Below, piece after piece: positions 24,629-35,100 of a stretch of 37,118 bases of DNA. The notes below the pieces were generated by a model that searched no databases, was not told where the DNA came from, and saw nothing but the letters and a program-made list of their open reading frames with translations. Location: assembly GCA_019635215.1 (NCBI GenBank), contig JAHBZZ010000010.1, positions 93,516-130,633 on the forward strand, read 5' to 3'. The translations under genes and the position numbers were made by a program. Position 1 is the stretch's first letter; every line of letters begins with the position of its first letter. This stretch comes from Nitrosomonas sp. Lineage in GTDB: Bacteria > Pseudomonadota > Gammaproteobacteria > Burkholderiales > Nitrosomonadaceae.

Positions 24629-27600
24629 TTATAACAACTTGTTGCTCTGCAAATGCGTCAAGTAAACTTTAAACAGAGAACGGTCCGGAACAGGACATTG
24701 AATTTTGCAACTTGCCAGAGCCGCAACGGTTTGCTCGCAGTGATATCGCGTACGCTCATCAAATGCGTCCTCGGCTTCATCGATATCAGGTGTGAATGTC
24801 GACAATAACGAATAAAGTGGATGATCCGGGATCTGACTGACCTTGGACAACATATTTTCCCGCCACTTCGAATAGGACTTAAATTGCACCGAATGTCCCA
24901 GTTCATTGACCCAACTGACGATATCCAAACTGTCTAACAGCGTTGTGTTGCTCAGATGAAAGGCCTTTCCAGACACATCCGCTTTTCTGGAAAGCGCCAC
25001 AATTGCTTTGCTCGCATAATCAACCGGCACAATGTTAAAACCGACTCGTCTTTCAGGTACCTCACCGAGATCAATACAACCCCGGATCAATCGACACAGA
25101 TAATCATCGGAATTCCAGGCACCCGTCCGGCTATGTCCCGTAACGGTTGCCGGTCTGTAAATACTGACCGGCAAGCCGCGCTCGGCGCAGATATTGACCA
25201 GGCGTTCCGCCACCCATTTACTTTGCCCGTAACCATTGCTGAGCTTTGCACCGACATCAAGCGGATCATCCTCCGCGAAACCGGGATGATCCAGCGGTAA
25301 TTCTTCACTAAATACAGACAAGGTAGATACATAATGAACGGGTACCGTCTTCTGTGCACAAGCCAGCCGCAATACTTCCTGCGTTCCGAGAACATTGGCG
25401 TCTTTTAATGCATCATACGGTTGAAAAAAATTGACCAACGCACCATTGTGATAAATCACATCGATTTCACCGGCCAGCTTAGTAAACCGTTCGGTCGGCA
25501 GTCCCAACAACGGTCGAGACAAATCGCCGCAAACAGGAATAATTCTGTGCCTGAACGCTTCGCGATAAATTCCATATTTTTGCAGGGTATGCTTTAATTT
25601 ATCAAAAGCACTTGCATCCGAATCCGCGCGCACCAGACAGTAAATGACGGCTGGCGTCTGTTGCAACAATTCATGGAGTAAGAACGACCCAAGAAATCCC
25701 GTCGCGCCGGTTAAAAAAATCGCTTTCGGGTCGGTTGCGGTCGGTTCGAAATTATTCGCGGGATAGATCGTGGAATCCAGTCTGGCTTCTTTTTCCAGGT
25801 CGATCGCAGCGAGCGTTTTATCAGTATTTGACCCACCGCCACGCGCTACCAGCTGCGCCATTCCGGCAATTGTCGGCCAATCGAAAACGGCCTGGATTTC
25901 AAACTCTAATTCAAGCACATCGCTCATTCTGGAAACAAGCTCTACCGCCAGCATTGAATGGCCGCCCAATTCAAAGAAATTGTCATGCACACCGATTTTC
26001 TCGACACCCAGCACGTCCGTCCAGATCTGCGCGAGCTTTGCTTCAGTCGGATTGCGCGGCGCAACATATTCATGTGTCAGCTGATCGTTTAAGTCCGGTG
26101 CCGGCAGTGCGTTACGGTCGACCTTGCCGTGCTCGGTCAGCGGCAGACCGTCCAAGCTGACAAATGCGGCCGGGATCATGTAATCCGGCAGGCGGGTTTT
26201 GAGTTGCGCGCGTATCGCTTCAATATCCAGTGCTTGAGTGTTGCCGACCAAGTAGGCCACCAATTGCGGGTTCGCCAGGTTGTCTTCACGCGCCAGCGCA
26301 ACCGCTTCTTTGACCGGTTCGAGTTGCAGCAACGCCGCTTCGACTTCGCCCAGTTCTATACGGAATCCGCGGATTTTGACTTGATGATCGCCGCGGCCGA
26401 TATATTCGATGTTACCGTCCGCACGATAGCGCGCCAGATCGCCGGTACGGTAAAGCCGTGCACCTGTCTGTTGACCATATGGATCGGGCACAAACCGGTC
26501 TGCCGTCAGTTCCGGGTTGTTCAGATATCCCCGGGTAATTCCCATACCGCCGATATACAGCTCGCCCGTCACACCGACCGGCACCGGATTCAGGTCGTCG
26601 TCGAGCAGGTAGATTTGCGTGTTGGCGATCGGGCGGCCGATCGGTATCGTTCGTTGTGTTGCTTTCGGTTGAATCGGGTGCACGCTGCACCACACCGTCG
26701 CTTCGGTCGGACCGTATTCGTTAAACAGTGCAACCTGCGGCAATACCCGGTCATGCATTTCCACCAGATCCGGGTGACACGCTTCCCCCGCGACGATCGC
26801 CGCTTTCAGGCTGTTGGCTTGATGGGGTGCAATCTGTCCCAACAATGCCTTGTACAGCGACGGCACGGTCAACAGGTGCGTGACGGCGTGATCGGTAATC
26901 AGTTGCAAGAGGTGCTTGACGTCCAAAATGGCGTCGTCTTGCGGCAGCACCAGTCGTCCGCCCTGACTCAGGGTGCCGAACAGACCGGCAATCGAGCTAT
27001 CGAAAGTCATCGCCGAGAGCCACAAGAAACCGTCCACCGGTTGTTGATAATAATCCAGACGCGCGCAGGTCGCATTGACCACATTGCGGTGCGACACCGC
27101 CACTCCTTTGGGTTTGCCCGTCGAGCCGGAGGTATACAGTACATACGCCAGATTCTGCGGTGTCACCCCGCCGGCAACGTTATCCGTTTTTTCCACAGCA
27201 ACTTTATCCCACTCGCTATCCAGGCAAAAACGGGCGACATTCGGCGGCAGCAGTGTTTGCATTCTTTCCTGTGTCAGCACCAGCGCAGGTTCGGTGTTCT
27301 CCAGCACATGCATCAGACGCGCCTGCGGCGCTTTCGGGTCGATCGGCACATATGCGCCGCCCACTTTCAATATGCCCAGAATGCCGATCACCATCTCCAG
27401 CGAACGCTCGACACAAATCCCGACCGGCACCTCCGGCCCCACACCGCGCACGCGTAAAGTACGCGCCAGCTGATTCGCCTTCGCGTTCAGCTGTGCATAC
27501 GTCAGCTGTTGATCTTCAAAAACAACCGCCAGTGCACCCGGATTTCGCGCAACCTGTGTTTCAAACAATTCATGAATGCACCGGCCTTGCGGATGATTGG

Positions 27601-29101
27601 CTGCGGTTGCGTTCCAGTCCAACAATAATTGTTTTTGCTCGTGCGCTTCGAACAGTGACAAACGCACAAGCGGAATGTCCGGATTTTCAACAACGTTTTC
27701 CAGCAACTTCCGGAAATGGCTGGCAATGCGTTCAACCGTCGATTGTTCGAACAAATCCGTACTGTAAGTAAAATTCCCAATCAGTTCGCCGGACACTTCG
27801 GATAGATATAGCGTCAAATCAAATTGCGAGGTTTCGGTCGGAGATACTAAGGGCGTCAATTTTAAACCCGGCAAATCAATAACCGCCGGCGTGATATTAT
27901 TAAATGCAATGCCGACTTGAAATAATGGATTGCGTGCGGCACTTCTCTCCACTTGCAAGGCATCAACCAAATGATCGAACGGCGTGTTTTGGTTCGCATA
28001 AGCGTTCATCAACATTTCATCTACGCACGTAAGAAACGTATTGAATGTTTGTTCGCCTGAAAGGTTGACACGTAAGACCAATGCATTGATAAACAAACCG
28101 ATCAGTTTTTCGGTCCCCGGCTGGTTACGATTGGTGATAGAAGTCCCGGTTACCAGATCCTTCTGTCCCGTATAGCGATGTAATAACACATAATAAATCG
28201 CCAAAATCGCGGTAAAAAACGTCACGCCCGACGCTTGACTCAATTTTTTTAATAATTGCGTATGGTGCCGTGAGCAGTTGACCGGAACGCAATCGCCTCT
28301 GAAACTTAAATTTGCCGGACGGGTTTTATCGGTCGGAAAATTTAATACAGGCAAACCGTCCAGCTGTTTTTTCCAGAAATTCAGTTGTTGTTCCAGCGAA
28401 TCCACTTGCCGATCACTGCGCTGCCATTCGGCATAATCGGCATATTGTATGGGCAACTCGGGCAATTCAATCCGTCGCCCCGCTTTAAGCGCTTCATAAA
28501 ACTGAATGATTTCTTCTATAAGTAGGTTAAAGGACCATGCATCGCTGACAATATGGTGCAACACCACGATCAACACATGCTTTTGCACGTCCAGCTGCAA
28601 CAAACTTGCTCGAATCGGCGGATTTTTTTCGAGATCGAACGGCAATCCGGCCAGCTCATGGATGATCTGATTAACCCGCTCATGTTGTACCTCAGTCTGC
28701 ATCGCACACAGATCCGATCGATACATCGGCAATAAATAAGCATCCGCGATTAACTGCACCGCTTCACCTTCACGCATACCGAAAGTGCTCCGCAACATCG
28801 CATGTCGACGTATAACCGCATTAAACGCCTGTTCCAGGGCCGCACCGTCTAAAGCGCCTTCAATTTCGAGGGCAATCGGCATATTGTAAGCGCCACTCTC
28901 GGGCGCCATGCGATACAGAAACCAAAGCCCTTGCTGCGCATAGGAAAGCCGGCCTTTTTCGGCTTTTAAACGCACAGGAATAACATTTTTCTTTTGCTGC
29001 GCTGACGCTTTTCCTCGCAATCGCTTCGCCAGTAAAGCGCGCTTTGCATCCGATAATGCAGAAGCATCCGACATCAAAGTACTGTTGCCGTTTTCATTCA
29101 T
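24629..29101 (-). CDS. Non-ribosomal peptide synthetase, terminal module C-A-T-R (thioester reductase release)
   Basis: A 1490-residue single-module synthetase. An N-terminal helical stretch (LSDAKRALLAKRLRGKA) is followed by a condensation domain (~50-490; active site HHIVSDAW near 185, Ala where Gly is usual). The adenylation domain is ~515-1010 (YTSGSTGKPKG near 659, YRTGDLARYRADG, HGKVDRNALP). The carrier protein is ~1020-1095 (NFFELGGHSM, phosphopantetheine Ser near 1045). A C-terminal NADPH-dependent reductase spans ~1125-1490 (LTGATGFLGSFLL near 1133, catalytic YGQSK near 1292). Pocket residues in Stachelhaus order read D-S-A-L-I-A-E-V-W-K, which I cannot assign. The reductase would free the chain as an aldehyde, or alcohol after a second reduction. 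The ATG lies two bases after the first NRPS stop (TAGAGATG) with a GGGGGT site. Confidence 0.93.
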   Translation of the reverse strand: MNENGNSTLMSDASALSDAKRALLAKRLRGKASAQQKKNVIPVRLKAEKGRLSYAQQGLWFLYRMAPESGAYNMPIALEIEGALDGAALEQAFNAVIRRHAMLRSTFGMREGEAVQLIADAYLLPMYRSDLCAMQTEVQHERVNQIIHELAGLPFDLEKNPPIRASLLQLDVQKHVLIVVLHHIVSDAWSFNLLIEEIIQFYEALKAGRRIELPELPIQYADYAEWQRSDRQVDSLEQQLNFWKKQLDGLPVLNFPTDKTRPANLSFRGDCVPVNCSRHHTQLLKKLSQASGVTFFTAILAIYYVLLHRYTGQKDLVTGTSITNRNQPGTEKLIGLFINALVLRVNLSGEQTFNTFLTCVDEMLMNAYANQNTPFDHLVDALQVERSAARNPLFQVGIAFNNITPAVIDLPGLKLTPLVSPTETSQFDLTLYLSEVSGELIGNFTYSTDLFEQSTVERIASHFRKLLENVVENPDIPLVRLSLFEAHEQKQLLLDWNATAANHPQGRCIHELFETQVARNPGALAVVFEDQQLTYAQLNAKANQLARTLRVRGVGPEVPVGICVERSLEMVIGILGILKVGGAYVPIDPKAPQARLMHVLENTEPALVLTQERMQTLLPPNVARFCLDSEWDKVAVEKTDNVAGGVTPQNLAYVLYTSGSTGKPKGVAVSHRNVVNATCARLDYYQQPVDGFLWLSAMTFDSSIAGLFGTLSQGGRLVLPQDDAILDVKHLLQLITDHAVTHLLTVPSLYKALLGQIAPHQANSLKAAIVAGEACHPDLVEMHDRVLPQVALFNEYGPTEATVWCSVHPIQPKATQRTIPIGRPIANTQIYLLDDDLNPVPVGVTGELYIGGMGITRGYLNNPELTADRFVPDPYGQQTGARLYRTGDLARYRADGNIEYIGRGDHQVKIRGFRIELGEVEAALLQLEPVKEAVALAREDNLANPQLVAYLVGNTQALDIEAIRAQLKTRLPDYMIPAAFVSLDGLPLTEHGKVDRNALPAPDLNDQLTHEYVAPRNPTEAKLAQIWTDVLGVEKIGVHDNFFELGGHSMLAVELVSRMSDVLELEFEIQAVFDWPTIAGMAQLVARGGGSNTDKTLAAIDLEKEARLDSTIYPANNFEPTATDPKAIFLTGATGFLGSFLLHELLQQTPAVIYCLVRADSDASAFDKLKHTLQKYGIYREAFRHRIIPVCGDLSRPLLGLPTERFTKLAGEIDVIYHNGALVNFFQPYDALKDANVLGTQEVLRLACAQKTVPVHYVSTLSVFSEELPLDHPGFAEDDPLDVGAKLSNGYGQSKWVAERLVNICAERGLPVSIYRPATVTGHSRTGAWNSDDYLCRLIRGCIDLGEVPERRVGFNIVPVDYASKAIVALSRKADVSGKAFHLSNTTLLDSLDIVSWVNELGHSVQFKSYSKWRENMLSKVSQIPDHPLYSLLSTFTPDIDEAEDAFDERTRYHCEQTVAALASCKIQCPVPDRSLFKVYLTHLQSNKLL

Positions 29102-29103
29102 CT

Positions 29104-32100
29104 CTACCCCCTGTTTATTGATGCGTTTTGCGCAATACGTTCAGCTTCGGCTTCACTCAATGCTTCTACTTCAGCTGTTATCATTTCTTCAATCCGCTGC
29201 GCCAGATCGCCAACTGTCGGCGTTTTGAATAGCGTTTCCAAAGGCACGTCAATGTCGAATGTCATGCGTACCTTTGCCAGAATCTGCATCACCAGCAACG
29301 AATGCCCGCCCAGTTCGAAGAAATTGTCGTGCACGCCGACTTTTTCCACACCGAGCACCTCGCCCCAGATACCGGCAAGAATTTGTTCAGTTGGGTTACG
29401 TGGCGCGACATATTCATGCGTCAACCGATCATTGGCATCCGGTGCCGGCAATGCCTTATGATCAAGCTTGCCGTTTGCACTCAACGGTAAGCGGTCCAGA
29501 CAGACAAAGGCAGTCGGAATCATGTAATCCGGCAGACCGGTCTGGAGGTGTTTACGAATTGTTTCGATATCCGGCGTCGACTCGTTACCGACGAGGTAAG
29601 CTACCAGTCGCTTGTCATCTGCGGTATCCTCACGCACGATGGCAACCGCTTCCTTGACCTGCTCGTGCTGTAATAGCACCGCTTCAATCTCGCCCAGTTC
29701 AATGCGAAAACCGCGAATCTTGACCTGATGATCGGTACGGCCGATGTATTCGATTTCGCCGTCCGCACGGTAACGCGCCAGATCGCCGGTGCGATACAGC
29801 CGCGCACCCGGTTGTTCGCTGAATGGGTCGGGAATAAACCGCCCTGCCGTCAGTGCGCTGCGGTTCTGATAACCGCGCGCCAGTCCCACGCCACCGATAT
29901 ACAATTCACCGGGCACACCCACCGGAACCGGATGCAAAAATGCATCCAGCAGATATATCCGCGTGTTGGCTATCGGGCGGCCAATCGGAACTACGGCATC
30001 TTCACTTTCGCGTTCACAAGCCCATACCGTGACGTCAATTGAAGCTTCCGTCGGCCCATACAGGTTATGCAACTGTGCCGATAACTTCTCGTAGAATTTG
30101 TTTTGCAAATTTGCCGACAACGCTTCGCCGCTACAAATAACATGCCGCAACGACTTGCATGCCGACACGTCCGGCACATCAAGAAAGGCCGACAGCATCG
30201 ACGGCACAAAGTGCATAACGGTGATCGCTTCATCCTGCACAATCCGCGCTATATGCCGTCCATCCCGGTGCGCTCCGGGCGGTGCAATCACCAATCTGGC
30301 ACCTGCCAGCAACGGCCAGAAAAATTCCCACACGGAAACATCGAAACTGAACGGTGTCTTTTGTAAGACACGGTCTTGCGCGTCTAACCGGTATAGCCGC
30401 TGCATCCACTCCAGCCGGTTGACTATACCGTCATGCATCAATGCCGCACCCTTCGGTTTACCGGTAGAGCCTGAGGTATAGATCACATACGCGAGATTTT
30501 GCGTTTGTGCGGTATGTGATGGATTGTCCTCACTGTATTGCGCAATCTTTTTCCACTGCGCGTCCAGGTCGACAACTTGTTTTGTGTCGGACAGGATAGC
30601 GCGTGTTGCGGCATGAACCAGATTTAACGCAGGCCGTGCATCATCCAGCATAAACGCAATACGCTCTTGCGGATAACGCGGATCGATCGGCATATACGCA
30701 CCGCCCGCCTTCAGAATGCCCAGTAAACCGATCACCATCTCCAGCGAGCGTTCGACACAGAGACCCACCACTACTTCCGGCCCGACGCCCCGCGTCCGCA
30801 GGTAATGCGCCAGTTGATTCGCTTTTGCATTGAGCTGGCCGTAGGTCACTTGCCGACCTGCAAAATCGACTGCAATTGCCTGCGAATCCTGCTCAGCCCG
30901 CAGCTCAAACAACTGATGAATACAACAATCGCGTGTATAAGCTGCATCAGTCGCGTTCCAGTCATGTAATTGACGCTGCTCAACGGCGCTCAAAAAAACA
31001 TGCCCGCCAACAGACGCCGCAGGATTGTCGACCATATGGTTAAATACCGCTATAAAACAGTCACGAATGCGTTCTAACCGGGCCGTGTCGATTCTGCTCC
31101 CGGATAATTCAAGCTCGATCTCCGAAGATAGAATTTGCAGGTCGAAACCCACTTCCAGCGAAAAATTAGGGGGTATTGCATTTTCCCATTCAACCATTTT
31201 CAATTTATTCGACTGCAAAATATCTTCGCCGACACGGTAGTGCGTATAATTGAAAACAACATCAAAAAGCGGTTCGTTTCCGCGCATACGCTGTAACGCG
31301 GCAAGCGGGTAATAACGCACCTGTAACAACTTACATTCAAGATCGAATGTTTGCGTGATAAATTCCTGCCAGCTCGCGTCTGTAATTTTCTGACTGAACG
31401 GCAGTGTATTCAAAAACACACCCAGCGCATGCTCGCTATCCCGCGTTTCCGGACGGACATTGAACACCAGACCGGAAGTCACATTTGATTTACCGAGCAA
31501 TACGCTGAGCACACGAATATGCGCGGCAAGCAATACGCTTTTCAACGGGACGCCGAGCGTCCTGGCGAGTTCAAGCAGCTTATCCGATAAATGTGACGGC
31601 AATTTGTCTTTCGATTGATTCCAGTGATTGCCTGTCGTTGTCTTCTGAGCCGTCACTGCACTCAACTGGGGCAGCAGGCTGATTTCCAGGGTCGATAGCT
31701 GTCGAATCCAGTAATCCCGGTATTGATCCGCAGCCAATGCATTTTTTTCAATGGCGACTAATTTTTGCATGCCGTCATCTATTGCGCGGACTTCATCAGA
31801 CGACATCTCCGACTCTAAAAGATTAAAATAACGTTGAAACACTTCATTCAGCATGGAAGTGAGACTCCAGCCATCCAGGACGGCATGATGTTCCGTAACC
31901 GAAAACTGAAACTGTGCGTCGGTTAGCCGGTGGACGTGAAAGCGAATCAGCGGCAATTGGTCAATATTGAAATAATTGCACTTTTCACTTTCCCGCCATG
32001 CAGACACGCTATCCGACTGTACTGCGGAATCGCAATGCCGCAAATCACTGCATTGCAATGAGACGACGGGCTTTTTATGCACGAGTTGCAACGGTTCGCT

Positions 32101-35100
32101 GAAGTTTTCAAAATCGAACACCGTGCGCAGAATTGGATGAAGATTGAACACATCGGTCAGCGCGGATTCCAGATAGTGCTGATTGAACGGGCACTGCAAC
32201 GTTACGCTGTCGAAAATATGGTAAGCACGCTTATCGGACTGGCTGTGGAAAATCATACCTGCCTGCAGCGAAGTCAATGGATATGCATTTTCAATGTGCT
32301 CGGAGAATTTTGTTTTATCTTCAAAAGCGACCAAATCGAAAGGCATCAGCGTTCGCGTAATATGATCGGGTTGCGCATGTTTAGCGACGGATTGCGCTAA
32401 TTCACGGATAGTCGGGTTGCGGTAAAGCTGTTCGACTGAGAAAAATAACGCCTTCTCCTTTGCTAGGCCAACAACCTGAACGCTGCGAATGGAATCACCG
32501 CCGAGTTCAAAAAAATTGTTGTCAATTCCGACATGATCTACAGCAAGTATTTGCACCCACACCCAGGCCAAGATCTCTTCAGCCGAATTACGCGGCGCAA
32601 CGTAGCCATGCGCCAACTGATCACTTATATTGGGCGCAGGCAAAGCTTTGCGGTCTACCTTACCGTTTGTCGTCAATGGCAGCTTGTCCAACAACACAAA
32701 CGCACTCGGGATCATGTACTCAGGCAAACACGATTTTAAATGTGCGCGTATCGCATCAATTTCAGTAGCTTCATCGCCAACCACGTATCCCACCAGATAC
32801 TTATCTCCGGGGTTGTCTTCGCGCACCACCACAGTCGTTTCCTTGACCTGTTCATGTTGCAGCAGGGCCGCTTCAATTTCGCCCAGCTCGATGCGAAATC
32901 CACGGATTTTGACTTGTTGATCGATGCGTCCCAGGTATTCGATCGTCCCATCCGCGCGATAACGCGCCAGGTCGCCGGTACGGTAGAGACGCTGGCCGGA
33001 TTGTACATTGAAGGGATTCGGCACAAACCGTTCGGCGGTAAGATTGGCGCGGCTCAGATAACCCCTGACCAGTCCCGCACCGCCCACATATAGCTCACCG
33101 GGAACACCGGCCGGCTGCAAATTATAATGCGCGTCCAGAACATAGACTTGCAAATCTTCAATCGGCCGACCGATCGGACTTCCCAGACTTTTTCCGAGCA
33201 CATCCGAATGTAGCGGAAAATAGGTCACATGAACTGTCGTTTCGGTTATACCGTACATATTCACCAATTGCGGCTGGCGATAGCCGAAACGCTCAAACCA
33301 GGGTTTAAGCGATTCCAACTCCAGCGCTTCGCCGCCGAAAATAACAAGACGCAACGCATCACGGCGTTGCTCGCCATCATTCTCCGATATGGCGATATGC
33401 GTCAGCGAACGAAAAGCGGAAGGGGTCTGGTTCAGTACCGTAACGCTGTGTTCACACAGCAAGCGGTAAAACGCCTCTGGAGAACGACTGATCCAGTACG
33501 GCACCACAACGAGTTTGCCGCCATAAATCAACGCACCCCACAATTCCCATACAGAAAAATCAAAAGCGCAGGAATGAAATAACGTCCACACATCGTGCTT
33601 GTCAAACCCGAATTTATCCTGCGTATTCTCGAACAAACGCAGGACATTCTCATGCGTTGCAAGCGCTCCCTTCGGCTTTCCTGTAGACCCCGACGTATAA
33701 ATCACGTAGGCAAGATTTTGTGTCCGACAAAGATTCGGCGGATTGTCCATACTGTAATGAGCAATCTCTTCCTGCTGCGCAGCCAGATCTAACACGGACA
33801 CACTATCGAATAGCGGTTGATGCGTTGCTGTATGAATTAAAACCGCGGCAGGCCTCGCATCATCCAGCATGAATGTGATGCGATCCTGAGGATAACCGGG
33901 ATCAAACGGCACATAGGCGCCGCCGGCTTTGAGAATTCCAACAATACCGATCACCATTTCCAATGCACGCTCGGTACAAATGCCGACCAGCACTTCCGGC
34001 CCTACACCGTGTGCGCGCAGATAGTGCGCCAGCTGATTCGCCTTCGCATTCAACTGACTATAGCTGAGTTGCTGATTCTCATATACTGCCGCGATGGCAT
34101 CCGGGTTTTCTTTTACCCGTGCTTCAAACAACTGATGGATGCACTGTGCCGTCGCGGTTACCGGTTGGACCGCATTCCATTCCAGCAAATGTTGCTTACG
34201 CTCGGTTTCGGTTAATAGCGAAAGATCGGAAAGCGATTTGTCTGGCGAAACGGCGATTGTCTCCAGCAGTTTCCGGAAATTCCCCGCCATTTGAATAATC
34301 GTGGCTTCATCAAACAAATCGGTGTTGTAATTCAGTACCGCATCCAGACCATGCCGGCACTCGATCACCTCCAGACTCAAATCGAATTTGGCTGATCGGG
34401 TATCCATATCGAGTCGGGCAAACCGCACCCCGCCGACTTCAAGCAAATCGTCCGTGACCGTTTGCAACGCAAACATCACTTGAAATAGCGGTGTATGACG
34501 CATATCCCGTACCGGCGCCAATGCATCCACCAATCGTTCAAAAGGCAACCCCTGGTGCGCCTGTGCTTCCAGGCACACCTTTTTCACTTTAGTGAGCAAC
34601 TGGATAAAAGTCGGGTTGTCTGCTAAAACAGTACGCACAACGACTATATTGACAAAAAAGCCGATTAATCCTTCTATCTCGAGTCTGTCGCGATTCGCTA
34701 TCGGCGTGCCGATACAGATGTCGCGCTGTCCGCTGTAACGGTATAACAGTATGTTCAAACCTGACAGCAATACCATAAACAATGTCGCGTCATGCTGCCG
34801 CCCCAATGTTTTCAATTGCGCCGCAATATGCTCTGGCACTGTAAAATGATAGTTGCTTCCCCGGTAACTGGGCATGTTCGGCCGCAGGCGGTCCGCGTAT
34901 AATTCCAAAATTCCCGACGCACCCGCAAGCTGCTGTTTCCAGTAATCCAACTGCTGTTTTATTTGCTCTTCCTGTAACGCTTCGCGTTGCCACACTGCAT
35001 AGTCCGCATATTGAACATCCAGTTCCGGCAAAGACGACGCGCGATTGGTGCTGAACGCCGCATAAAGCGACATGAATTCTCTGTTCAGAATACCCATTGA

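Noticed and set aside
26129-27457. A 442-codon plus-strand ORF opposite the second NRPS gene
   Set aside because: It lies wholly antisense to the adenylation domain of a well-supported synthetase; its Arg/His/Gln-rich composition is typical of a shadow frame, and no domain is recognisable.
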